The notes under the pieces were generated by a model. The model was not told the origin of the DNA. It ran no database searches and saw nothing but the letters and a program-made list of their open reading frames with translations. This document shows, piece after piece, positions 52,526 through 60,868 of a DNA stretch of 64,000 nt. Position 1 is the stretch's first letter; every line of letters begins with the position of its first letter. The position numbers were made by a program, and so were the translations under genes. The stretch covers positions 821,532 to 885,531 of the forward strand of contig CP036272.1 of the NCBI GenBank assembly GCA_007745635.1, read 5' to 3'. Origin of the DNA: Stieleria bergensis (GTDB lineage Bacteria; Planctomycetota; Planctomycetia; Pirellulales; Pirellulaceae).

Positions 52526-53953
52526 TCAAGGTTTCACCGTCACCCACTTCCAGGTCGTGTAGTCGTCGATGGCCGTTTCGACGCCCTCGCGGCCAAACCC
52601 CGTTGGTGGTTCGCCTCCAAAGGGAACCATCGGGTCTTGCTGGATGGTCATCTGATTGACGTGAACCATGCCCGTTTCCAATTGGTCCGTCAGCGCGAAG
52701 ACCTGTTGCAGATTGGATCCGAACACGGCAGCAACCAGCATTCCGGGCCCCGCGTTGGCAAGCTGCAGCGCGTGCTCAGAGTCGTCCGCCGTCTGCAGGC
52801 TGACAATGGGTGCAAAGACTTCTGCTTGTGCGATGCGCATCGATGCGTTGACTTGGCTTAAGATCGTTGGGTGCAATCGATTGCCAGTCCACCGGTTGCC
52901 GCATTCGACCGTCGCCCCGTTTGCCATGGCATCGTCAATGGCTTGTTGCGCGCTTGCTTTGGATGCCTGGTTGATCAGTGGGCCAATGACGGTGCTGGGA
53001 TCGGTCAGCGGACCGTAGGGCAGGGCGTTGGCTTTGGCCACAAGCTTGTCACGGAACTCTACCGCCACGGCTTGGTGCACAATGATCCGACTGGTTGCAA
53101 GGCAGATTTGTCCTTGGTACAGAAAGCTTCCCAAAGCAGCCGCGTGAACCGCTGCATCTAGATCAGCATCGGCCAGGACGATCAAAGCATTGCTGCCACC
53201 GAGTTCCAGGGTCAGGCGTTTGCCATGCTGTCCGCAAACCGCTTGAATGTGTTTGCCAACGGCGGCTGAACCTGTGAAGCTGACCATGCGCACGCCGGGG
53301 TGCGAGGTCAACGCATCACCGATCTGTTTCCCGTCTCCGTGGATCATGTTCAACGCGCCCTCAGGGAGCCCCGCTGCTGAATAGATTTCTGCCAAGGCGT
53401 TGGCCAAGACTGGAGTCTGTTGCGAAGGCAGCCATACAAACGGATTGCCAGTGGCCAGCGCCACGCTGCTATGCTTGACGCCTTTGATCAAGGGGACATT
53501 AAAGGGAGTGATCCCAGCAACAACGCCCAATGGCTGGCGTTTGGCAAAGCTGAGCCGTCCGGTTTGGTCGTCTGGGTAGGTGCGACCTGTCATTCGACGT
53601 GGCAGCGACGCGTGCGCTTTTAAAATCCCGATGGAGATTGCGATCTCTAACTTGGCTTTGCTAATGGGGGAGCCGATTTCATCGATCAGGATTTCGGTTA
53701 TCGCATCGCTGCGCTGTTGAATCAATTTCGCGGCGTTTAGCAAAATCGATTCACGTTGATCGGGTGAGGTTTGCCGAAAGCTTTCTACAGCGTCCTGGGC
53801 AGCTGCCACGGCGGCTTCGACCTCGCAGGTGGATGCGGCACAGGCTTTCGCATAAGGTTCATTGTCCTCAGGACGCTGGGTGGACGCGGTTGCGTTGTCT
53901 GCTGACTTGACGGCTTGTCCAGCGATCCAGTGCTGAATGTGATGTAAAGGCAC
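52526..53953 (-). CDS. NAD(P)-dependent aldehyde dehydrogenase
   Basis: A 475-residue ALDH-family enzyme oxidising an aldehyde to its acid. Catalytic Cys lies in GSFLYQGQICLATSR and the general-base Glu in LTLELGGSNALIV; GITPFNVPL and FTGSAAVGKHI bind cofactor. GTG 53953 gives the usual length (HIQHWIAG start). An ATG at 54031 would leave only 21 bp to the divergent arsenic gene. The overall pattern is nearest benzaldehyde/vanillin-type ALDHs; the substrate is not certain. It is 43 bp upstream of rnr and might be co-transcribed with it. Confidence 0.9.
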   Translation of the reverse strand: MPLHHIQHWIAGQAVKSADNATASTQRPEDNEPYAKACAASTCEVEAAVAAAQDAVESFRQTSPDQRESILLNAAKLIQQRSDAITEILIDEIGSPISKAKLEIAISIGILKAHASLPRRMTGRTYPDDQTGRLSFAKRQPLGVVAGITPFNVPLIKGVKHSSVALATGNPFVWLPSQQTPVLANALAEIYSAAGLPEGALNMIHGDGKQIGDALTSHPGVRMVSFTGSAAVGKHIQAVCGQHGKRLTLELGGSNALIVLADADLDAAVHAAALGSFLYQGQICLATSRIIVHQAVAVEFRDKLVAKANALPYGPLTDPSTVIGPLINQASKASAQQAIDDAMANGATVECGNRWTGNRLHPTILSQVNASMRIAQAEVFAPIVSLQTADDSEHALQLANAGPGMLVAAVFGSNLQQVFALTDQLETGMVHVNQMTIQQDPMVPFGGEPPTGFGREGVETAIDDYTTWKWVTVKP

Positions 53954-54052
53954 GTGAGTCTCGATACGATAAGGGTGGCTGGCGGGACAGCGTCTGAAAT
54001 GAGCATCCTTACGGATAGAATCCGCATTCATTCAAAATAACGGACAGTAAAC

Positions 54053-55084
54053 TTGACCGATAGAACGCTTTTGCCGGTATTGGATGCCGCTTTACCAACC
54101 GGTGTGGTGCGCCCCTTTGCCGATGGCTTGGCTGCACACTCCATTGAATTGACGCGTCATGCGGTGACCGAGTTGCAGATCAATTTGGGCAAGCTTTGCA
54201 ACCAAACGTGCACGCACTGTCATGTTGAAGCCGGCCCAACCAAGACGCGGGAGAACATGTCCGCCAAGACTGCTGAGCGGATTGTTGAATTAGCGTCTCG
54301 GGCAAACGATTTGAGCCTCGTCGATCTGACCGGTGGTGCCCCGGAAATGAATCCACACTTTCGCGGCTTGGTGGAGACGTTTCGTCGCCAAGGTTTGCGA
54401 GTCATCGATCGTTGTAACTTAACGATTCTACAGGAGCCCCGTTACGAGTGGGTGGCTCCTTTTTTGGCCGACCAACACGTTGATGTCGTGGCCTCGTTGC
54501 CTTGTTATTTGGAAGACAACGTTGATTCGCAACGCGGTGATGGCGTGTTCCAAAAGAGTCTTGCCGGTCTGCGACAGCTCAATGAACTGGGTTATGGTCA
54601 GGGGGGATCGAAGCTGACGCTGGATTTGGTCTTCAATCCGACGGGGCCTTCGTTGCCGCCCGACCAAGAGAAGCTCCAGGCGGACTATCAGCATCATTTG
54701 TGGGAACACTATGGCATTCGTTTCAATCGCTTGCTGACGATCACGAACCTGCCCATCAAACGCTATGCCACGTTCTTGGCCAAGCGAGGTCGACTCCCTG
54801 AGTACATGAACTTGCTGGAAAGTAATTTCAATCCCGCCGCAGCCCGATCGGTGATGTGTCGAAGTTTAGTTTCGATTGCCTGGAATGGCGAAATCTATGA
54901 CTGTGATTTCAATCAGATGATTGAGTTGCATCCACCGCAATTGCCAGCTCAGGATTCCCAGGCAGTCACGGTATGGGACATCCAGAGCCTGGACGCATTT
55001 GCCAACCGTCCGATTTCGGTGGCGGACCACTGTTATGGCTGCACCGCCGGTGCCGGCAGCAGTTGTGGTGGAGCGTTGACCTGA
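54053..55084 (+). CDS. arsS: ArsS-like radical SAM protein (arsenosugar biosynthesis)
   Basis: A 343-residue radical SAM enzyme. The [4Fe-4S] motif is CNQTCTHCH (CxxxCxxC, about residues 48-55), followed by LVDLTGGAPEMN and the arsenosugar-type DUF3641 C-terminal region with MCRSLVSIAWNGEIYDCDFNQM and the Cys-rich CYGCTAGAGSSCGG end. ArsS is thought to add an adenosyl-derived sugar to methylated arsenic. The start is TTG 54053. It is followed by an ArsM-like methyltransferase gene 73 bp later. Confidence 0.92.
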   Translation: MTDRTLLPVLDAALPTGVVRPFADGLAAHSIELTRHAVTELQINLGKLCNQTCTHCHVEAGPTKTRENMSAKTAERIVELASRANDLSLVDLTGGAPEMNPHFRGLVETFRRQGLRVIDRCNLTILQEPRYEWVAPFLADQHVDVVASLPCYLEDNVDSQRGDGVFQKSLAGLRQLNELGYGQGGSKLTLDLVFNPTGPSLPPDQEKLQADYQHHLWEHYGIRFNRLLTITNLPIKRYATFLAKRGRLPEYMNLLESNFNPAAARSVMCRSLVSIAWNGEIYDCDFNQMIELHPPQLPAQDSQAVTVWDIQSLDAFANRPISVADHCYGCTAGAGSSCGGALT

Positions 55085-55157
55085 CGCAGGAGCCATATGG
55101 GTGACCATGCACCAGGCTTGATGAACGTTCGCGTCCCTTTTCTCTTTGAACGAATTT

Positions 55158-56312
55158 ATGAATGCTGTTCCCAAACCATCGTCTAAGCTCAATCCTGAAA
55201 CGGCTGTTCGAGAGCGTTACTCGGATGCCGCCGCCCAGCGCGAACCCGAGTTGTGCTGCCCAGTCGATTATGACCCACAGTATCTAAAGGTCATTCCCCA
55301 GGAGGTCATCGACCGCGACTATGGGTGTGGTGATCCATCCAAGTCGGTTCGCGCCGGGGAAACCGTTCTGGACCTTGGCTGTGGCGGTGGCAAAATCTGT
55401 TTCATCGCTGCTCAAGTTGTCGGTCCCCAGGGCAGTGTGATTGGCGTGGACATGAATGATGAGATGCTGGATTTGGCACGCCGAAGCCAGGCTGAAGTCA
55501 GCAAGCAAATTGGCTTTGACAACCTGCGTTTTGTGAAGGGCAGGATTCAGGATCTGCAAGTGGATCGCGATCGCCTGGATCTGTACTTGCAGCAGTCGCC
55601 AATCGATAGCGAAGAAGCCCTGCAGCGGTACGAGCGTTTTGTCGCCGACATGCGCCAGCAGACGCCGCTAATCGCTTCGAATTCAATTGACGTTGTCGTC
55701 AGTAACTGTGTTTTGAACCTGGTTGATGCGGATGAAAAGCAGCAGTTGTTTCGCGAGATCTTTCGTGTCCTCAAACCCGGCGGCAGAGCCGTGATCAGCG
55801 ATATTGTCAGTGATGAGCACGTTCCACCGGCAATGCAGAATGATGGTTATCTGTGGAGCGGTTGCATCAGTGGCGCTTTCCAAGAGAAAGTCTTCCTTGA
55901 TGCCTTTGTTGAAGCAGGTTTCCAAGGTGTCGAGATGCCTGTGTATCAGCCCCTGCCGTGGCAGGTCGTTGAAGGCATCGAGTTTCGGTCTGCGACGGTG
56001 ATCGCCTACAAATTTCCTGACGAAGCGTGTTGGGAACACTTCGATGCCGTGATGTATCGTGGGCCCTATAGCAGTGTTCGCGACGACGATGGACATGAAT
56101 TTAGACGCGGCGTGCGCACTGCCGTGTGCCGAAAGACTTTCAACAAGATCAGCAGCCCGCCTTATGCGCAGGACTTCGTGACTCATTCGCCTGCCGAGCC
56201 CGTTCATCCCGAAGATGCGAAGCCGTTTGCCTGCACAGGTGCCCAGGCTCAGCGGCATCCACGTGTGACCAAGGGCGGTGAAGTCGGCTGCACGGGTCAG
56301 GATTGCTGTTGA
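55158..56312 (+). CDS. ArsM-like SAM-dependent methyltransferase (arsenic)
   Basis: A 384-residue class I methyltransferase. The SAM loop is VLDLGCGGGKICF with GVDMNDEMLDLARR; YGCGDPSKSVRAGE before it is ArsM-like. An insert of about 40 residues (VDRDRLDLYLQQSPIDSEEAL) precedes NSIDVVVSNCVLNLV. Cysteines at about 35-36 (ELCCPVDYD) and near the C-terminus (TGQDCC) could bind arsenic(III). Being next to ArsS supports an arsenite methyltransferase producing the methylated substrate. ATG 55158 was preferred to TTG 55146. Confidence 0.88.
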   Translation: MNAVPKPSSKLNPETAVRERYSDAAAQREPELCCPVDYDPQYLKVIPQEVIDRDYGCGDPSKSVRAGETVLDLGCGGGKICFIAAQVVGPQGSVIGVDMNDEMLDLARRSQAEVSKQIGFDNLRFVKGRIQDLQVDRDRLDLYLQQSPIDSEEALQRYERFVADMRQQTPLIASNSIDVVVSNCVLNLVDADEKQQLFREIFRVLKPGGRAVISDIVSDEHVPPAMQNDGYLWSGCISGAFQEKVFLDAFVEAGFQGVEMPVYQPLPWQVVEGIEFRSATVIAYKFPDEACWEHFDAVMYRGPYSSVRDDDGHEFRRGVRTAVCRKTFNKISSPPYAQDFVTHSPAEPVHPEDAKPFACTGAQAQRHPRVTKGGEVGCTGQDCC

Positions 56313-56352
56313 GAGGAACGCCTGTCACGCTTCGCACCAATGCCCAACAAGC

Positions 56353-56425
56353 TGTAGGGTGCTGTGCTTGCACGCACCAATCCCCAAAACAACCCACGCA
56401 ACTAGCTTGCCGTGCAAGCACGCAG
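56353..56425. repeat. REP-like hairpin and inverted repeat between convergent genes
   Basis: TGTAGGGTGCTGTGCTTGCA with GCACC following can fold GGTGC-T-GTGC against GCAC-GCACC. In addition GTGCTTGCACG (56364-56374) is the reverse complement of CGTGCAAGCAC (56411-56421). A related sequence is at 37605-37621. It may be a dispersed repeat or a bidirectional terminator. Confidence 0.5.
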
Positions 56426-56511
56426 TCTACGAACCATTCCGTTCTGCAAATGCGGGGTTTGCGGACAGAGCAGTTGCCAAGGCAAGCAGAACGGTGATCA
56501 AGCGAGATGCA

Positions 56512-57954
56512 CTATTTCTTGGTTTGACGGTCTCGCTGGTGGCGTTTTTGATCAGGGTCGCTGTAGGTGCCGGGTTGAACAGGCTGGTGCGCCTCCTGGG
56601 CGATGGCTTGCATTTTGACCAGCAGTTGAGGCTGTTGTTCGGCAAGGTTGTCGCGTTCCGACGGATCAGCGGACAAGTCATACAGTTCCCATTTGGAGTT
56701 CGTCTTGGGCTGAATGCCTTTCATGTTCCCGATCCGTACAGCGACTTGGTTGCGGAATTCCCAGTACAAGTAATCATGCAGCCTTTGCTGACGACCTGCT
56801 GCGCGTTCACCAAGCAGAGTGGGCACGATCGAAATCCCGTCGATATCCTGGGGGCTTTCGACGCCAGCAATTTCAACGATGGTCGGCAGCAAGTCGGGGT
56901 GATAGAACGTCAAGTCGCTGACGGTGCCAGGTTCGATCTTTCCTGGCCAGCGTACCATCGAAGGGATCTTTAAACCGCCATCGTACAGCGATCCCTTGCC
57001 GGCTCGGAATTCAACGCCGTTTTTGGGGTTCACGTTTGGACCAAAGAAGCCACGTGGATGTTGTTTGCTTTTGAAGCGATCTTGGCCACCGTTGTCACCG
57101 GCGAAGAAGACGATGGTGTTGTCTTCCAGGTTTAACTCTTTGAGCAACGCAACCACTTCGCCAACATTGCGATCGACCATGGAGACCATAGCTGCGTAGT
57201 TTTTCGCATCCTGGCCTAGTTTAGGGTCTTTGATCCATGGTTCGTCACGATAGAGTTCCCAAGCTGGATCATCAGCGGGAATGTCGTATCGACCATGTGG
57301 AGGTGTGATGGGTAAGTAGCAGAAGAAAGGTTGCTCTTGATGGTTGCGAATGAACTCTAACGCTCGATCCATGATCTGATAGTGCGAATAGGTTTCGCCG
57401 TCGCGTTTGCCGTGGTTGCCAGCCAGGGGCACTTCTTCACTGTTTTCGATCAAGTACGCGGGATAAAAGCCATGTGCGTGGACTTGATCGTAATAGCCAA
57501 AAAAGGTGTCAAAGCCATGTTTCTCCGGCACTCCGGTTGAATCGCGGCCACCGCATCCCCATTTGCCGAATCCGCCCGTGGCGTAGCCAGCAGGCTTCAA
57601 CAGCGAGGCGATGGTTTTCTCTTCGGCTCGCAGCGGTGTTCCACCACCATTGGCGCGCACGGATGCGTGACTAGCATGTTTGCCAGTCATCAGATTGCAC
57701 CTTAACGGAGCGCAAACCGGTGCGCCTGCCAAGGCATTGGTGAATCGCAGGCCTTCGGCGGCAAAGCGATCGATGTTGGGTGTTTTGATGTAAGGATTGC
57801 CCATCAAAGAAAGTTCGTAATAGGCCAATTCGTCTGACATGATGTAGACGATGTTCGGCGGTTGTTCTGCGTCCGCAGCGTGGTGGTTGAAAAGGCCAGC
57901 CAGGCAGGCAGTGAAGGTCAGCAGCAAAGCAGTGATGTGGGGAGCGAGACGCAT
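56512..57954 (-). CDS. Secreted type I sulfatase (canonical motif)
   Basis: A 480-residue sulfatase from ATG 57954, with a signal peptide of about 30 residues; an earlier in-frame ATG at 58008 lacks one. The formylglycine motif is intact: GAPVCAPLRCNLMTG (C-A-P-L-R). Other family signatures are NIVYIMSDELAYYE, FGKWGCGG and FFAGDNGGQDRF. It converges on the ArsM-like gene. The substrate is unknown; a sulfated marine glycan is plausible for this lineage. Confidence 0.94.
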   Translation of the reverse strand: MRLAPHITALLLTFTACLAGLFNHHAADAEQPPNIVYIMSDELAYYELSLMGNPYIKTPNIDRFAAEGLRFTNALAGAPVCAPLRCNLMTGKHASHASVRANGGGTPLRAEEKTIASLLKPAGYATGGFGKWGCGGRDSTGVPEKHGFDTFFGYYDQVHAHGFYPAYLIENSEEVPLAGNHGKRDGETYSHYQIMDRALEFIRNHQEQPFFCYLPITPPHGRYDIPADDPAWELYRDEPWIKDPKLGQDAKNYAAMVSMVDRNVGEVVALLKELNLEDNTIVFFAGDNGGQDRFKSKQHPRGFFGPNVNPKNGVEFRAGKGSLYDGGLKIPSMVRWPGKIEPGTVSDLTFYHPDLLPTIVEIAGVESPQDIDGISIVPTLLGERAAGRQQRLHDYLYWEFRNQVAVRIGNMKGIQPKTNSKWELYDLSADPSERDNLAEQQPQLLVKMQAIAQEAHQPVQPGTYSDPDQKRHQRDRQTKK

Positions 57955-58020
57955 GTTGAACGTTGGGCGGTCGTTGTGAGGGAGGTCGCGAATTGAAAAG
58001 CGAGCCATGGGATAAGACGA

Positions 58021-58054
58021 ACCAAGCCAGTGCAGGGGACTGCACTGGCTTGGT
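58021..58054. terminator. Perfect 15-bp hairpin with a 4-base loop
   Basis: ACCAAGCCAGTGCAG pairs exactly with CTGCACTGGCTTGGT around the loop GGGA (TCCC in minus-strand RNA). It lies 36 bp after the stop of the DUF3500-like gene and before the sulfatase start, so it likely ends or attenuates the minus-strand transcript. No T run follows. Confidence 0.75.
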
Positions 58055-58090
58055 CGGTAACGGTTGTTCTGGCAAATGCCTCGGTCACAC

Positions 58091-59107
58091 TTAGGCGTTC
58101 AGTTTGACGCTTGGATCGTCGGCGACGTTGACCCAAACGTGCACGTGAGGCTTGCCGCGGTAGTGCCAGACAAACGAGGGGCCTTCGAGACGCCAGTTGT
58201 CCCAAACGCCGTCCTTGCCCATGTCACTGTCACCGTAGAAGGCCAGGCTGCAGGCATCGAGTCCGCCTTGTGTTTTCAGGCAAGACATCACATCGGCTTG
58301 ATCGCTGGTGCGGTACATCTCGACAAGCAGGCCGAGCGTCTTTTGCATCTCTTCTTTTTGATCCGCAGACATGTCAGCGACAGACAATCCGGGGATTGCG
58401 TTCTGGCCACGGAAAGAGACGGATTGTTCACGTGGAGTGCGGGCGACCAAGGCTTGTTTTTGTTGCTTGCCGTCTAGCATCTTGTACACGTTGTTGGCAG
58501 CAACGGCTTGGTGCCAGAACACGTTGTCGGTGTGCTTGTGGCCTTCGTTGAATTCCGGAGCGTGACCATAGAACAGCGGACCACCGAAGGCGACGTTATC
58601 GGTCGTGTTGCCATCGCAACGCAACGTCATGTGGCGTCCCGTGAGAACCATTTCAAATTTGCCATCGCCAGGCTTGCCAAAGATCGCCAACGACTGCTCG
58701 TTGCCAAAACCACCGGCATCATCGTCCAGTTGCTGGTAGTAGCGATCGTGCCAATCGGGATGAATGATGGATTCGAAGATCGATGTGATCAGGTCACGCT
58801 GATCGTCATTGTAAAACTTGCCGTTGATCTCGAAGGGAGTCACGTTCCAGTTGTTCTGGACACGGGTGCGGAGGAGTCCCCGTTTAGGATCGGCATGATC
58901 CCAGGCAAAACAAACCTTCGACTTTTGGTCTTCTGACAGTGTGCCATACAGCTTGCTGACAAGTGTTTCCGCTGTGGGTGCAGCCGCATCTTTAGCGCTG
59001 GCAACCGACCCCAGTCCGGTCAGCGATGTCGCAGCGACGCCCGTTGCCGCAGCAGCCGACGCTGTTTTTAGGAAATGACGACGATTGGGGTTGTTCATTT
59101 CGGTCAT
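58091..59107 (-). CDS. Tat-exported DUF3500-like protein
   Basis: A 338-residue protein with a twin-arginine signal (NRRHFLKTASAAAATG, about residues 7-22). The mature part has GRHMTLRCDGN and FGGPLFYGHAPEFNEG, as in DUF3500 (usually GHHLSLNF and FFGAxPA), and a second segment with GLSVADMSADQKEEM. It may be an exported enzyme folded in the cytoplasm, but the function of DUF3500 is unknown. The C-terminus has FVWHYRGKPHVHVWVNV, a His-rich stretch. Confidence 0.75.
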   Translation of the reverse strand: MTEMNNPNRRHFLKTASAAAATGVAATSLTGLGSVASAKDAAAPTAETLVSKLYGTLSEDQKSKVCFAWDHADPKRGLLRTRVQNNWNVTPFEINGKFYNDDQRDLITSIFESIIHPDWHDRYYQQLDDDAGGFGNEQSLAIFGKPGDGKFEMVLTGRHMTLRCDGNTTDNVAFGGPLFYGHAPEFNEGHKHTDNVFWHQAVAANNVYKMLDGKQQKQALVARTPREQSVSFRGQNAIPGLSVADMSADQKEEMQKTLGLLVEMYRTSDQADVMSCLKTQGGLDACSLAFYGDSDMGKDGVWDNWRLEGPSFVWHYRGKPHVHVWVNVADDPSVKLNA

Positions 59108-59276
59108 GTGTTTGCCTACCGTGGATGGGGAATGAGTGATTTCTATTCAATGAAAATGTTTGGCCGGAGCTTCCTGACGCAAACCACTGCACTCAGGAAG
59201 CTGTTAACGTAAACGCGATCAGAACGTCAGTTTAATCGATTTTTACTCCGCAAGTCGCGATTGAAGAGGCAATTCG

Positions 59277-60815
59277 ATGTTGAAACACCATGAATCCCGC
59301 TCCCGCATCAAATGTCCAACCGCTCGGTTGCCAGTCGCAGCGGTGACCCCGCTGAAGGCGGTCAGGCGTTCGGTTTTCAGTCTGGTTTCTCTCGCGATTT
59401 TGGCGGTGCTCTCGGTGGCGATGACCGCTGGCCAAGTCGCGGCGCAGCAGCCATCTTCAAAGGCACAGCCCACCAGTCAAACCCCGGAATCTGGCGAAAG
59501 TATTGCCACCGAGATCCGGATTGCCACATTTGACTTGGATGCCACACCACCGGTCGGTGCTCCGCTGGCCTATGATCCTGTGCGAAGACACGGTGAAATT
59601 GGCTTGCGTTGCAAGGGGTTGGTCATTCAGGGGGCCGGTCAGCCGATTGTCTTGTGCGCCATGGATTGGATCGGAATCTCTAACGAAGCTCATGATGCGT
59701 TCCGAAACGTCCTGGCCGAGGCGGCTGGCACCGATCCTGGGCGAGTCGCATTGCACTGCTTGCATCAGCATGATGCGCCGCGATGTGACTTCACCGCCGA
59801 AGCGATCTTGAACCACGTCGGTTCGGCCAGCCTGGGCCCATTCGACAATTCCTATGCACGCCAGTTTTTGGGTTCCTTGGAACAGGCCGTTCGGCAAGCC
59901 GCTGGCTCGGCAACGAAAGTGACTCACATCGGTTTCGGAACCGCAGAAGTCCAGCAAGTCGCCAGTAATCGCCGGTTGCTGGACGACAACGGCAAAGTCT
60001 ACGCAACTCGCTACACCACTTGCCGAGACCCCAAACTACGAGCCGTTCCAGAGGGCACCATTGACCCCGATTTGAACGCCGTTGTCTTTTACGCTGGCGA
60101 CAAGCCGGTGGCGAGCCTGACGTACTATGCCTGTCACCCACAAAGCTATTATCGCACCGGAGTCCCCAGCCCTGACTTTCCTGGCCTGGCCAGAATCATT
60201 CGCGGTGAAGATGCACCGGAGACCTTTCACATGCACTTCAATGGTGCGGGTGGAAACATTGGTGCGGGAAAGTACAACGACGGCAACAAGGCGAATCGTT
60301 TGGTCTTGGCGGGGCGACTGGCCTCTGCAATGCAACAGGCAGTGGAATCTGCAAAGCCGATGCCGCTGCCTGCAGACGCGGTGAACTTGCAATCTGTCGC
60401 CGTGGCGCTGCCTGCTGCTGAACACTTGAACAAGGACGCCTTGTTGGAATTGTTGTCCGATCCAACTCCCGCCGTTGTCGCAAACACTCCTGCAGACCTC
60501 GCTTGGTTAAAACGCTGTCAGGAAGAACACAAGATCGATGTCAGCTGTTTGCAGCTCGGAGACATTCGGATCCTGCATTTGCCTGGTGAGCTCTTTGTGG
60601 AGTTTCAACTGGCCGCCAAAGCGATGCGTCCAGACCTGAACGTCACCCTGGCTGCGTACGGGGATTATGGTCCGGGATATATTGGGACAGAGATTGCTTA
60701 CTCCCAGGGCGGTTACGAGACCAGTGCACGTGCCTCACGCGTCTCGCCTAAAAGTGAAGCCATCTTGATCGGTGCGATTGAGACACTGTTGGATGTCAAG
60801 GCACCAGAAAAGTAA
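59277..60815 (+). CDS. Secreted neutral/alkaline ceramidase-like protein
   Basis: A 512-residue exported protein (signal helix about residues 30-58). The ceramidase N-terminal domain begins at about residue 85 (IRIATFDLDATPPVG), with LHQHDAPRCD at a metal-binding-like site, and CHPQSYYRTGVPSPDFPG later. Planctomycetes have many such proteins; a lipid amidase role is by family only. AGAGG at 59264 supports ATG 59277. It is 53 bp upstream of the PVC-type heme protein gene and likely in one operon. Confidence 0.85.
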   Translation: MLKHHESRSRIKCPTARLPVAAVTPLKAVRRSVFSLVSLAILAVLSVAMTAGQVAAQQPSSKAQPTSQTPESGESIATEIRIATFDLDATPPVGAPLAYDPVRRHGEIGLRCKGLVIQGAGQPIVLCAMDWIGISNEAHDAFRNVLAEAAGTDPGRVALHCLHQHDAPRCDFTAEAILNHVGSASLGPFDNSYARQFLGSLEQAVRQAAGSATKVTHIGFGTAEVQQVASNRRLLDDNGKVYATRYTTCRDPKLRAVPEGTIDPDLNAVVFYAGDKPVASLTYYACHPQSYYRTGVPSPDFPGLARIIRGEDAPETFHMHFNGAGGNIGAGKYNDGNKANRLVLAGRLASAMQQAVESAKPMPLPADAVNLQSVAVALPAAEHLNKDALLELLSDPTPAVVANTPADLAWLKRCQEEHKIDVSCLQLGDIRILHLPGELFVEFQLAAKAMRPDLNVTLAAYGDYGPGYIGTEIAYSQGGYETSARASRVSPKSEAILIGAIETLLDVKAPEK

Positions 60816-60868
60816 GCCTGCAAATCAGTTGAGATGAAACATTGAGCGAGCTTGTGAAGAGTTGGAGA

